From assembly GCA_021654635.1 (NCBI GenBank), contig AP025179.1, positions 1,798,001 to 1,862,000 on the forward strand: a stretch of 64,000 bases of DNA, read 5' to 3'. Both the position numbers and the translations under genes were made by a program. This document shows positions 35,512-44,424 of the stretch, piece by piece (the stretch's first letter is position 1; each line of letters begins with the position of its first letter). The notes under the pieces are model-generated. The model saw only the letters and a list, made by a program, of their open reading frames with translations, was not told the DNA's origin and did not search any database. This stretch comes from Mycobacterium kiyosense (GTDB lineage: Bacteria > Actinomycetota > Actinomycetes > Mycobacteriales > Mycobacteriaceae).

Positions 35512-35566
35512 AGCAGACGCAGAAGCGCCTCATTTCCCGCCGAAATGAGGCGCTTTTGCGTCTGCT
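35512..35566 (+). terminator. Long hairpin terminator after fixB
   Basis: A 25-base arm (35512-35536) pairs with 35542-35566 across a 5-base loop, with 24 of 25 positions matching. The right part contains TTTTGCGTCTGCTCGC (35554-35569), which differs at one base from the core of the hairpin after gatA (57088-57103). There is no U-tract. It may be a dispersed mycobacterial hairpin element as well as a terminator. Confidence 0.75.
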
Positions 35567-35659
35567 CGCCGTGACGGCCCGCAATCCTGTCACCTGACGT
35601 GCACCGACATGTCAGCGCACCGATGCCGCCTAGCCGACCGGTTGCGCCACGTTGATGGC

Positions 35660-36460
35660 ATGAGCATCGCTTCAGTCCTCATACCCAGCGACAAACCCCG
35701 CGGCCCGTCGGTTTCCCCCGCTTCGGCCGCCCCGAGCTACTCCCTGCTGCTCTCCACCGACTCGAGCCTGATCGAGGCCGCCCAGCGGCTGCGCTACGAC
35801 GTGTTCACCAGCACGCCGGGTTTCACTTTGCCGGCAGCCTCGGCCGGGCCCGACGGCCGCGACGTGGACCGGTTCGACGAGTACTGCGACCACCTGCTGG
35901 TGCGCGACGACGACACCGGCGAACTGGTGGGCTGCTACCGGATGCTGCCGCCGCCCGGCGCGATCGCCGCCGGCGGCCTCTACACCGCAACGGAATTCGA
36001 CGTCCGCGCCTTCGACCCGCTGCGACCTTCTGTTTGCTGACGAGATGGGCCGCACCTGGCCTGCTTTACAGCCGCTGCTGTTCGGTATTGACTACCTGAT
36101 GATCTGCGCCTTTCTGCCTACTCGGTACCGGTGCACACCGGTTGCCGGGCAGCCATGATCCGCTGACTTCGTGCACAAGCGGCACAATACCGGGTGCATC
36201 CCTACCGGGTGCCGTTTAGATCGACGGCATGAGCCTCAAGAGCATCGACCCGCCGGACGACATCGACGCCGCTGATGCCGACGGCTGACGTTGATGCGCG
36301 GCTGCCTGCGATTGGTGACCCGGGCGGCGACGGCACGACCCGGACTTCGGGGTCGGCGACTTCTGTGTGCTGCTGGGCAGCGCGATGCCGATACGCGCTA
36401 TCTCGAAGCGGCTGCGGTCGGTATCGGCGGCGGCCGAACTGGAAGAGCGACGGCGGGCGG
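35660..36460 (+). pseudogene. Decayed GNAT N-acyltransferase (Rv3027c-like)
   Basis: The first 126 codons (35660-36040) are an intact N-terminal half of an OlsB-like GNAT acyltransferase, with FDEYCDHLLVRDDDTGELVG and CYRMLPPPGAIAAGGLY. The frame then stops. Remnants of the rest appear in shifting frames: EMGRTW near 36045, YRVHPYRV near 36190, SLKSIDPPDDIDA at 36230-36270 and DFGVGDFCVLLGSAM at 36340-36385, then LRSVSAAAELEE near 36410-36445. Several indels and a probable internal deletion are needed, so this looks like real decay, not one error. The M. tuberculosis ortholog is next to the same PlsC-type gene; the pair resembles OlsB-OlsA of acyl-amino-acid lipid synthesis. Confidence 0.82.
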
Positions 36461-36469
36461 GGCGGCCTG

Positions 36470-37315
36470 ATGACGGCCACCGCCGGACACTCTTGGCTGC
36501 CCCGGGCATCGTGCAACGTCGGTTGCGTGAGCGGCACCGCGGTGTCGCGGTCGCTCGCCGAGCGGGTCCGGGTGGCGCTTCGGCTCACCGTGGCGCTGCT
36601 GCTGGCCCCGGGCATCCCGCTGCTCGGCATGCCGATGCCCGGCAGCAACCATCTGCAGCGCGCCTACTGCCGGATGGTGCTGCGCTGCTTCGGCGTGCGA
36701 ATCACCGTGCACGGCAACCCGATTCGTAACCTGCGTGGTGCGCTGGTGGTCAGCAGCCACACCTCCTGGCTGGACGCCTTCGCCATCGGCGCGGTGCTGC
36801 CCGGGTCGTTCGTCGCCCGCGCCGACATGTTCACCGGTCCGGCGATCGGAATCGTGGCCCGCGCGCTGAAGATCATCCCGATCGAGCGGGCCAGCCTGCG
36901 CCGGCTGCCCGGTGTGGTCGACGCGGTCGCCCGGCGGCTGCGCGCCGGGCAGACGGTGGTCGCGTTCCCGGAGGGAACCACCTGGTGCGGCCGGGCGTCC
37001 GGAAACTTCTATCCGGCGATGTTCCAGGCCGCCATCGACGCCGGCCGTCCCGTGCAGCCGCTGCGGCTGACGTATCACCACGTCGACGGCAGCGTATCCA
37101 CGACACCCGCGTTCGTCGGCGACGACACCCTGCTGCGGTCGGTGTTCCGGTTGCTCCGGCAGCGCCGGACCCTGGCCTGCGTGCGCGTCGAGTCACTGCA
37201 GCTGCCCGGCGACGACCGGCGTGCCCTGGCCCGCAACTGCCAGTCCGCGGTGCACGCCTGCGTACCGGGTCCCGCGGCGCCGCGCCCGGACCACGGCCAC
37301 GTCCTGGTGGCCTGA
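36470..37315 (+). CDS. 1-acylglycerol-3-phosphate acyltransferase family protein (Rv3026c-like)
   Basis: A 281-residue PlsC-domain protein. The HX4D catalytic motif is SSHTSWLDAF (about 102) and the glycerophosphate-binding motif is VAFPEGTTWCGR (about 170). A hydrophobic segment lies near residue 40-58. It transfers acyl groups to a lysophospholipid or lyso-amino-acid lipid at the membrane. The ATG at 36470 follows the decayed GNAT gene directly. If the two once formed an OlsB-OlsA-like pair, this enzyme has lost its partner here. Confidence 0.85.
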   Translation: MTATAGHSWLPRASCNVGCVSGTAVSRSLAERVRVALRLTVALLLAPGIPLLGMPMPGSNHLQRAYCRMVLRCFGVRITVHGNPIRNLRGALVVSSHTSWLDAFAIGAVLPGSFVARADMFTGPAIGIVARALKIIPIERASLRRLPGVVDAVARRLRAGQTVVAFPEGTTWCGRASGNFYPAMFQAAIDAGRPVQPLRLTYHHVDGSVSTTPAFVGDDTLLRSVFRLLRQRRTLACVRVESLQLPGDDRRALARNCQSAVHACVPGPAAPRPDHGHVLVA

Positions 37316-37352
37316 AACAGCCCCGACCGGCCAGTCCGCGATGCCGCGGACA

Positions 37353-37862
37353 ATGGGCCGGGTGAATCCCCGCCCCGCCCCCATCAAACCCGCGCCCGGA
37401 CAGGAATCCGTCTGGGACTATCCCCGTCCTCCGCGCGTGGAACCGTTCCGCGGCTCGATCACCGTCGAATTCGGCGGCCTGACGATCGCATCGGCCAGCT
37501 GCGCGCACCGAGTGCTGGAAACCAGTCACCCACCCACGTACTACCTGCCCCGAGACGCATTCGTCGACGGCGTGCTGCGTCCCGCGGCCGGTGGCTCCTG
37601 GTGTGAATGGAAAGGCCGGGCAAGTTATTTCGACCTGACTGCCGGCGGGCGGACCGCGACCCGCGCGGCGTGGACCTACCCGCAGCCGGCGCCCGGGTTC
37701 GAACCGATCGCCGGCGCCGTCGCGGTGATGGCCGCGCAGATGGACCGGTGCACGGTCAACGGCGAAGAGGTGACCGCCCAGCCCGGCGGCTTCTACGGTG
37801 GCTGGATCACCAGCTGGATTGTGGGTCCGTTCAAGGGAATTCCCGGATCACAAGGCTGGTGA
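37353..37862 (+). CDS. DUF427-domain protein
   Basis: A 169-residue protein of the DUF427 family. Typical elements are VWDYPRPPRVEPF, then VLETSHPPTYYLPRDAF, then GSWCEWKGRASYFDL, with a duplicated Trp-rich beta structure and the ending YGGWITSWIVGPFKG. Function is unknown. An ATG four codons earlier (37341) is also possible. It is convergent with the Fe-S photolyase, with six bases between stops. Confidence 0.8.
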   Translation: MGRVNPRPAPIKPAPGQESVWDYPRPPRVEPFRGSITVEFGGLTIASASCAHRVLETSHPPTYYLPRDAFVDGVLRPAAGGSWCEWKGRASYFDLTAGGRTATRAAWTYPQPAPGFEPIAGAVAVMAAQMDRCTVNGEEVTAQPGGFYGGWITSWIVGPFKGIPGSQGW

Positions 37863-37868
37863 GGATGT

Positions 37869-39374
37869 TCACGGCGCGCGACTGCCGAGCCGGCGCTGCT
37901 GGGCCACCACCTCGTCGAGATCGGACAGCCTTCGCATCCCGGCCAACGGCTGCTTCATCCGGTGATTCCCGGCCAGCTGCTCGTTGTTGCGAGACAGAAA
38001 CCACCAGTACCCGCCGGTGAACGGGCAGGCGTCGGCCCCGACGCGCCGGCCCGGGCGGTAACGGCATTGGCCGCAGTAATCGCTCATCCGATTGATGTAG
38101 GCCCCGCCCGAGGCGTACGGCTTCGTCGCCATCAGCCCGCCGTCGGCGTGCAGTGACATGCCGATGACGTTGGCGACCATCACCCAGTCGTAACCGTCGA
38201 CGAAGCAGCGGTGGAACCAGTCGGTGACAGCGGCCGGATGCCAACCACGTTGCAGCGCATAGTTCGACAGCACCATCAGTCGCGGGATGTGATGCACCCA
38301 GCCGTGTTCGCGGACCTGGGCCAGCACGTCCTTGAGGCAGCGCGCCTCGACGGCGTCGGCGTCGAGTTCGGCGAACCAATCAGGCAGCTCGGTGCGTGCC
38401 TGCAATGCGTTGTGGCGGCGGTAGTTTCGCCCAAAATGCCAATACACGTGCCAGACGTAGTCGCGCCAGCCGATCAGCTGGCGAATGTAGCCCTCCACGC
38501 TGCCCAGCGGCGCCTGCCTGGTGCGGTAGGCGTCTTCGGCGGCGTATGCGCACTCGAGCGGGTCCAGCAGGCCCAGGTTCATCGGCGCCGACAGCAGGCT
38601 GTGCGCCATGAACCGGTCCCCGGTCAGCATGGCATCTTCGTGCGGACCGAAGTGCGGCAACCGATTGCGCAGGAACACCTCAAGCGCTTGGCGCGCTTCG
38701 GTTGCGGTGACGGCGAATTCGCGCGGGCCGTCGGAGCCGACGAACGACACCGCGCCGTCGCTTTCCCAGCGGTCCAGATCCGCGCGCACCCGCTCGTCGA
38801 TCTCGTCCTCGGTGGGCAGCCAGGGCCCGGGCACGCCCAAGTCGGTTCCGTTTTTCGGTGCGGGTTCCCGATTGTCGGCGTCGAAATTCCACCTGCCGGA
38901 GACGGGTTCGTCGCCGTCCATCAGCAGGTCGAACCGGCGGCGGGCGCTGCGATAGAAATCCTCCAGGCGCAGCGTGCGCTGCTGTTGCGCCCAGCCGTCG
39001 AACTGTTCGCGGCTGGTGCAGAAACCGCGGGCGGCCACCACCTCGACGGCGGGCAGTGACCGCACGAACCGGTCGGCCGCGAACGAGGTGGGCTGACACA
39101 CGCTGATCGGTCCGTTGACGCGGGTCAGCGCCTCGCGGTAGGTGCGGGTCTGCAGGAAGGTGGCCTGCTCGCCGAGTTCGGCGGCGCGGTGCCGCAGCGC
39201 CGAGAGCACCAGATGGGCCTTGCGCCGGTGGAACCGCCGCCGTTCGAACACCGCCCGCGACTCGACCAGCAGCACCGGCTGGCCGGGGTCGTCCAGAAAA
39301 TGCGGGCCGAGCTGGTCGGCGAAGCACCACCGCGTGGTAACCCGGCCGGCAGCGGATCGATCCTGTTTGGTCAA
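37869..39374 (-). CDS. Photolyase-related protein with iron-sulfur cluster (PhrB/FeS-BCP-like)
   Basis: A 501-residue member of the bacterial cryptochrome/(6-4) photolyase group. The N-terminal antenna domain begins TRWCFADQLGPHFLDDPG. The C-terminal catalytic domain contains EARCLKDVL and then YCGQCRYRPGRRVGADACPF, giving the four cysteines that bind [4Fe-4S] in Agrobacterium PhrB. Segments such as GWHPAAVTDWFHRCFVDGYD are characteristic. It probably repairs (6-4) photoproducts, complementing the CPD photolyase at 9926-11266. It is divergent from iscS, the cysteine desulfurase that feeds Fe-S assembly, which may be chance. Confidence 0.87.
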   Translation of the reverse strand: MTKQDRSAAGRVTTRWCFADQLGPHFLDDPGQPVLLVESRAVFERRRFHRRKAHLVLSALRHRAAELGEQATFLQTRTYREALTRVNGPISVCQPTSFAADRFVRSLPAVEVVAARGFCTSREQFDGWAQQQRTLRLEDFYRSARRRFDLLMDGDEPVSGRWNFDADNREPAPKNGTDLGVPGPWLPTEDEIDERVRADLDRWESDGAVSFVGSDGPREFAVTATEARQALEVFLRNRLPHFGPHEDAMLTGDRFMAHSLLSAPMNLGLLDPLECAYAAEDAYRTRQAPLGSVEGYIRQLIGWRDYVWHVYWHFGRNYRRHNALQARTELPDWFAELDADAVEARCLKDVLAQVREHGWVHHIPRLMVLSNYALQRGWHPAAVTDWFHRCFVDGYDWVMVANVIGMSLHADGGLMATKPYASGGAYINRMSDYCGQCRYRPGRRVGADACPFTGGYWWFLSRNNEQLAGNHRMKQPLAGMRRLSDLDEVVAQQRRLGSRAP

Positions 39375-39495
39375 ATCTTCACCGTCTTAACGATTGGCGG
39401 GATTGGGTGAACCGGTCGGGTACCCGCTCCACCTGCCGCTGAGACAGGCTGTGGCTGCTCAGGCGCTGGACGCGACCGGTATCGTGGGGCGAGTC

Positions 39496-40674
39496 ATGGT
39501 CTATCTCGATCACGCCGCCACCACCCCGATGCACCCAGCTGCCATTGAGGCGATGACGGCTGTGTTGGGCTGCGTCGGCAACGCGGCGTCGCTGCACACC
39601 ACCGGCCGGGCGGCCCGCCGGCGGGTGGAGGAGTCCCGCGAGCTGATCGCGGACAAACTGGGCGCCCGCCCCTCCGAGGTCATCTTCACCGCCGGCGGCA
39701 CCGAGAGTGACAACCTGGCCGTCAAGGGGATCTTCTGGGCCCGTCGCGACGCCGACCCCCTGCGCCGGCGCATCGTTGCCACCGAGGTCGAACACCACGC
39801 GGTGCTGGACGCAGTGAACTGGCTCGTCGAGCACGAAGGCGCCGAGGTCACCTGGCTGCCCACCGCGTCCGACGGTTCGGTGTCGGCGGCCGACCTGCGC
39901 GCGGCGCTGCAGACCTACGACGACGTGGCGCTGATCACGGTGATGTGGGCCAACAACGAGGTCGGCACCGTCATGCCGGTCGCCGAGCTGGCAGCGGTCG
40001 CCGCCGAATTCGGTATCCCCATGCACAGCGACGCCGTGCAGGCGATCGGTGCGCTGAACGTCGACTTCGCCGCCAGCGGACTGTCGGCGATGAGCGTGGC
40101 TTCGCACAAGTTCGGCGGGCCGCCCGGGGTCGGCGCACTGCTGCTGCGCCGCGACGTCGCGTGCGTGCCGCTGCTGCACGGCGGTGGCCAGGAGCGCGAT
40201 ATCCGTTCCGGCACACCATATGTCGCGGGCACCGTGGGGATGGCGACGGCGGCCGCGCTCGCCGTGGACGGGCTGGATGCCACCAGCGCGCGGCTGCGCG
40301 CACTGCGCGACCGGCTGGTCGACGGCGTGCTGGCCGGCATCGACGACGTCCGGCTCAACGGCGCCCGGGACCCGTTGCGGCTACCGGGCAACGCGCACTT
40401 CACCTTCCGCGGCTGCGAAGGCGATGCGCTGTTGATGTTGTTGGACGCCAACGGAATCGAGTGCTCGACCGGGTCGGCCTGCACCGCCGGGGTGCCGCGG
40501 CCGTCGCACGTGCTGGTCGCGATGGGCGCCGACCCGGCCAGTGCGCGCGGCTCGCTGCGACTGTCGCTGGGGCACACCAGTGTCGACGCCGACGTCGACG
40601 CGGTGCTGCAGGTGCTGCCCGGCGCCGTGGCGCGGGCCCGCCGCGCCGCCCTGGCCGCCGCGGGGCTTTCGTAA
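39496..40674 (+). CDS. iscS: Cysteine desulfurase
   Basis: A 392-residue PLP enzyme. It starts [20 protein letters not shown]. The PLP lysine is in [14 protein letters not shown] (about 200) and the active-site cysteine is in [18 protein letters not shown] (about 325), with the short loop of group I desulfurases. It supplies persulfide sulfur for Fe-S clusters and for the thiouridylase MnmA encoded next. The ATG at 39496 is preferred to upstream candidates; a TATCGT hexamer lies at 39480-39485. Its TAA stop overlaps the mnmA ATG by one base. Confidence 0.93.
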   Translation: MVYLDHAATTPMHPAAIEAMTAVLGCVGNAASLHTTGRAARRRVEESRELIADKLGARPSEVIFTAGGTESDNLAVKGIFWARRDADPLRRRIVATEVEHHAVLDAVNWLVEHEGAEVTWLPTASDGSVSAADLRAALQTYDDVALITVMWANNEVGTVMPVAELAAVAAEFGIPMHSDAVQAIGALNVDFAASGLSAMSVASHKFGGPPGVGALLLRRDVACVPLLHGGGQERDIRSGTPYVAGTVGMATAAALAVDGLDATSARLRALRDRLVDGVLAGIDDVRLNGARDPLRLPGNAHFTFRGCEGDALLMLLDANGIECSTGSACTAGVPRPSHVLVAMGADPASARGSLRLSLGHTSVDADVDAVLQVLPGAVARARRAALAAAGLS

Positions 40675-41756
40675 TGAAGGTTCTCGCCGCGATGAGCGGC
40701 GGTGTCGACTCGTCGGTCGCCGCCGCCCGCATGGTCGATGCCGGACACGACGTGGTCGGTGTGCACCTGGCGCTGTCCACCGCGCCCGGCACGCTGCGCA
40801 CCGGATCTCGTGGCTGCTGCTCCAAAGGAGGACGCCGCCGACGCGCGCCGCGTTGCCGACGTCCTCGGAATCCCGTTCTACGTCTGGGATTTCGCGGAGA
40901 AGTTCCAGGCCGACGTGATCGACGAATTCGTGTCGTCCTACGCGCGCGGGGAGAAACCCCCAACCCGTGCGTGCGCTGCAACCAGCAGATCAAGTTCTCG
41001 GCGTTGTCGGCGCGCGCGCTGGCGCTGGGCTTCGACACGGTGGTCACCGGGCACTACGCCCGGTTGTGCGACGGCCGGTTGCGGCGCGCCGTCGACCGGG
41101 ACAAGGACCAGTCGTACGTGCTGGCGGTGCTGAGCGCCGAGCAGTTGCGCCACGCCGCATTCCCGATCGGCGATACCCCCAAGCCGCAGATCCGCGCCGA
41201 GGCGGCGCGTCGCGGCCTCGCGGTCGCCGACAAGCCGGACAGCCACGACATCTGCTTCATCCCCTCGGGTGACACCCAGGCGTTTCTGGGTGCCCGCATC
41301 GGTGTCCGGCGGGGCGCGGTGGTGGACCGCGACGGCACGGTGCTGGCCGAGCACGACGGCGTGCACGGCTTCACCATCGGCCAGCGCAAGGGCCTGGGCA
41401 TCGCCGGTCCCGGCCCGGACGGCAGGCCGCGGTACGTGACGGCGATCGACGCCGACACCGGGACCGTGCACGTCGGCGCCGCGGCCGATCTGGAGGTTGC
41501 GGCGTTGACCGGTAGGCGGCCCGTGTTCACCTGCGGGCGTGCGCCGTCGGGTCCGATCGAGTGCGAGGTCCAGATTCGTGCGCATGGCGAAATCGCCGGT
41601 GCGGTAGCCGAATTGGTGGGCGACGAACTGCGGGTGCAGTTGCGTGCCCCGGTGCGCGGGGTGGCGCGCGGCCAGACGCTGGTGCTCTACCGCCCCGACC
41701 CGGCCGGCGACGAGGTGCTGGGCAGCGCCACCATCGCCGGGACCGGGCGGGACTAG
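40674..41756 (+). pseudogene. mnmA: tRNA-specific 2-thiouridylase MnmA with two internal frameshifts
   Basis: MnmA makes 2-thiouridine at tRNA position 34 using sulfur relayed from IscS. The PP-loop [17 protein letters not shown] is intact, as are the catalytic cysteine segments [16 protein letters not shown] and [17 protein letters not shown]. Between about 40827 and 40955 the text is out of frame: an extra G near 40827 changes [11 protein letters not shown] to [11 protein letters not shown], and two further bases in GGGGAGAAACCCCC (40948-40961) restore the frame. No stop is created, so the open frame spans 360 codons but carries about 42 wrong residues. Read in the other frame, the missing part is [17 protein letters not shown], as expected of MnmA. 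Confidence 0.88.
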
Positions 41757-41762
41757 CCTCGA

Positions 41763-42827
41763 CTACAGGGGGATCCCGAAGGCGCTCAGGTCGATGCCGA
41801 AGGCACGCAGGGTTTCCGAAGCAATGCCACCAAACTGGGTGCCCCCGAAGGCAACGTGCGAGGGAAGATACTCGGAAACGAGAAACCCGTTTGAGTCGTA
41901 GATAGTCGTGTGCGCAACGTCCACCGTTGCCGGCGCCGGCGAAGCGAAGACGCCCCCGAAGGGAATGTTCAGATCGATGGACCCGGTTCCGCCGCCGGGG
42001 CTACCGAGCGGAATTGAGATCGGGACATTCTGATGGCCGAACAAGACAGCATCCGCGTAATTGAAGGGCGCGGAGAATAATGCGACGGCGGCACCCACAG
42101 GGTTTCCGCTGCTCAACGCGCTGTAAACCGCGTTACCGCTGTTAAAGAGTGAGTAGCCCCCGGTGATATTCGGCCCTGCCGCGGCCAGGAGAAGTTGAAG
42201 CGGCATAGGCACGTCCAGCGAACCGCCGGTCAACTGGTAGGCAGTGCGGACAACACCCTCAGGACTGATGTGGGAGTAGTCAAAGGTGCTGTTCTGATTC
42301 AATCCGATCCCTAAGCTGCCGAGTGGAGTGGAGGCATTGAGCAATTGCTTCAACACCGCTCCGGTCGGCGGCATCCCCCCGGTAAAAGTGAAGTCTCCAC
42401 CACCCGTGATGGTCACCGGGCCTATCGGCGTGTCAAATGTCGTGGAAAAGGGGGGTATGCTCTCGGCGGGCGCGGCGCCGCCCAAGAACTTCCCCAGCAG
42501 GGCTTGCACGGGGTTGTTCGCCACATTCGCCAAAGTTTGTTGCGCGTTGGCGATCTCGGTGCTCAGATATTTCGCCGCGCCGCCGTTGAGCAAACTGACG
42601 AACTCGTCGTGGAACGCGGCCATCTGGGCGTTGACGGCCTGGAATTCCTTGGCGCTCGCGGTGAACAGTGCCGTGATCGCCGCCGATATCTCGTCGGCCG
42701 CCGGGGCCGCGATCGCGGTTGTCTGGGCCGCGGCCGCGGCACCCGCATCGCGCAGAGCGGAGCCGATGGTACCGAGGTTGCCGGCTGCCGCCGACAGAGC
42801 GTTCGGGGTAGCGAGTACGTATGACAT
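41763..42827 (-). CDS. PE-family protein with unique C-terminal domain
   Basis: A 354-residue protein. Residues 1-100 are a PE domain: MSYVLATPNALSAAAGNLGT, then the helical hairpin and the ESX secretion signal YLSTE (YxxxE) at about 87. The remaining 250 residues are not glycine-repeat PGRS; they contain segments such as GPVTITGGGDFTFTGGMPP and PLGSPGGGTGSIDLNIPFGG, and end in SETLRAFGIDLSAFGIPL. It should be exported by an ESX (type VII) system. No PPE or Esx partner is adjacent. In M. tuberculosis this interval (between lpqA and mnmA) holds an esx/PE/PPE cluster. Confidence 0.85.
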   Translation of the reverse strand: MSYVLATPNALSAAAGNLGTIGSALRDAGAAAAAQTTAIAAPAADEISAAITALFTASAKEFQAVNAQMAAFHDEFVSLLNGGAAKYLSTEIANAQQTLANVANNPVQALLGKFLGGAAPAESIPPFSTTFDTPIGPVTITGGGDFTFTGGMPPTGAVLKQLLNASTPLGSLGIGLNQNSTFDYSHISPEGVVRTAYQLTGGSLDVPMPLQLLLAAAGPNITGGYSLFNSGNAVYSALSSGNPVGAAVALFSAPFNYADAVLFGHQNVPISIPLGSPGGGTGSIDLNIPFGGVFASPAPATVDVAHTTIYDSNGFLVSEYLPSHVAFGGTQFGGIASETLRAFGIDLSAFGIPL

Positions 42828-43003
42828 CGGCGCCTCTCTCGTCAATGGACCGGGCGGTCCGGGTTTGCTGGGCCGAATATTAGGCAGCAACGCCGCGTCG
42901 CCGATACAGGGTTTTCCCTATACTTTGGGCCGTTTGCGCAGTTGGCGGCGGCCGGACGGCACCCGGTGAGGTTCGGGGTGCGGGACTTCCCATTGAATCC
43001 GAG

Positions 43004-43017
43004 TTAGGTTACCCTAA
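43004..43017 (+). promoter_or_regulatory. Weak iron-box-like inverted repeat
   Basis: TTAGG-TTAC-CCTAA is a 5-4-5 inverted repeat that shares about 13 of 19 positions with the IdeR consensus. It lies 84 bases before the methyltransferase at 43101, in the 273-base gap after the PE gene. The spacing between arms is shorter than in a true IdeR box, so I hold this loosely. The gap shows no other recognisable feature. Confidence 0.3.
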
Positions 43018-43100
43018 GTTCGATTCGATGGCGGCGGGTCTCAGAGCGAACCGGCAAGCGACCGAACATCATTGACGAAGTCGAAGGCTCAGGAGGCGCT

Positions 43101-43700
43101 GTGCCGAAAACCTGGATGGACACGCTGTTCCTGCCGGCTCGCTGGCCGGGAACGTTCCCGTTCCCGCACCAGGCCGCATTCGTACTCGACAACCCGCTGC
43201 GACGGCGCATCGACAACCCTGCCGACACCGTCGACGCGCTCGAACTGACGGGCGCGGAACGTGTGCTGGAGGTGGGCCCGGGCTCGGGTTTCTTCAGTGT
43301 CGAGATCGCGCGGCGGCTTCACGCCGGACGCCTGGAGCTGTTCGACATCCAGCCCCAGATGCTGGAGAAGTCACGACGCAAACTCGACCGCGCCGGGTAC
43401 GTCGACGTGGGCTTTCATACCGGCCAGGCCGGCGACGGACTTCCGTTCCCTCCCAGCAGCTTTGACGCCGCCTTCCTGGCCAGCGTGATCGGTGAGGTGC
43501 CGGACAAGTCGCAATGCGTGCGGTCGTTACACAGCGTGCTCAAACCCGGCGGCCTGCTGGTGTTCCGCGAAACCTTCGCCGATCCCGACCGCTTCGGCGC
43601 CGACCAACTGCGCGAGCTTGCCGAGCCGGCCGGATTCGAGTTCGTCGACACCGCGGGCTCGCCCTGGCGCGACATCATCCGGTTCCGCAAGCCGGACTGA
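43101..43700 (+). CDS. Class I SAM-dependent methyltransferase
   Basis: A 199-residue methyltransferase starting with GTG at 43101 after an AGGAGG Shine-Dalgarno. Motif I is VLEVGPGSGFFSVEIARR (about 54-71), followed by LELFDIQPQMLEKS and a C-terminal PWRDIIRFRKPD. Substrate is unknown. The N-terminal PFPHQAAFVLDNPLRRRI resembles small UbiE-like mycobacterial methyltransferases. It is convergent with lpqA, with 16 bases between stops. Confidence 0.8.
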   Translation: MPKTWMDTLFLPARWPGTFPFPHQAAFVLDNPLRRRIDNPADTVDALELTGAERVLEVGPGSGFFSVEIARRLHAGRLELFDIQPQMLEKSRRKLDRAGYVDVGFHTGQAGDGLPFPPSSFDAAFLASVIGEVPDKSQCVRSLHSVLKPGGLLVFRETFADPDRFGADQLRELAEPAGFEFVDTAGSPWRDIIRFRKPD

Positions 43701-43716
43701 CCGAATCTGCTTGTTG

Positions 43717-44331
43717 CTAAGGCACTTTGGCGACCATGTTGGTCATCACGATCTCGGACACGGATTCGGTGAACCCGCAGAAGGTGACCTCCAGCAGTAC
43801 CACCGACAGCACCCGGTAGTCACGACCGCAATTGCCCGGTCGCATCTGCAGCGACTCGGCGTCGGACTGCCAGTTCTCCACCAACAGCCAGCCCATCGAG
43901 CTGGTCGCGCACTGCCCGACCGTGTCCACCAACGCCCCGAAAGCGCGCCGCGCCGCCGCGTTGTCGAGGTAACTCGCCGCTCCTTCGGAGATCAGCCGAC
44001 CGCCGGGCGGATCCTGGAAGGTGGTCTTGTGGAACGCCTTGACCTCGGGGCCGAAGGTCGCGGTTTCGGCGAAGACGAAGCGGCACTCCGACGGTGCGGT
44101 GGCCGCCAGGCTCCCGACATCCACCGGGTAGCTGCCGTCCATCGACGGGATGATGGTCAGATTCTCACCCGAGCCGGTGATCGCGCGCATCCGTGACTGG
44201 TCCAGCAGCACGGTGCCGGCGTCGAGCACGCCGACCGGGACGGCGCCGAACGGCAACGCCGCTTCGCCGTCCACCACCCGGGTGCAGGCCGCCGTCAGCA
44301 ACACCGCCAGACACAGCAGCAGTCTTGCCAT
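43717..44331 (-). CDS. lpqA: Lipoprotein LpqA, PknH-sensor-like domain
   Basis: A 204-residue lipoprotein. The lipobox is VLLTAAC with the acylated Cys at residue 16. The mature region is a PknH-type extracellular sensor domain with four cysteines (SECRF, VGQCATSS, GNCGRD, VTFCGF) in positions expected for two disulfides. It should sit on the outer face of the membrane and bind an unknown ligand. It is the positional and sequence ortholog of M. tuberculosis Rv3016 (lpqA) and is divergent from the MetE-like gene. Confidence 0.85.
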   Translation of the reverse strand: MARLLLCLAVLLTAACTRVVDGEAALPFGAVPVGVLDAGTVLLDQSRMRAITGSGENLTIIPSMDGSYPVDVGSLAATAPSECRFVFAETATFGPEVKAFHKTTFQDPPGGRLISEGAASYLDNAAARRAFGALVDTVGQCATSSMGWLLVENWQSDAESLQMRPGNCGRDYRVLSVVLLEVTFCGFTESVSEIVMTNMVAKVP

Positions 44332-44424
44332 CGGCCACCTCTCCGGGTCGAACCTACCCGCGCAGAGCCGGGGTAAACACCCCTGGTGGGCGGTGCCCGA
44401 TGTGATGTCGAATACGGTTGCCCG

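Noticed and set aside
39945..40673. An upstream extension of the mnmA frame through iscS
   Set aside because: The region is the alternate frame of iscS, whose PLP and cysteine motifs are intact; mnmA clearly begins at the ATG at 40674.
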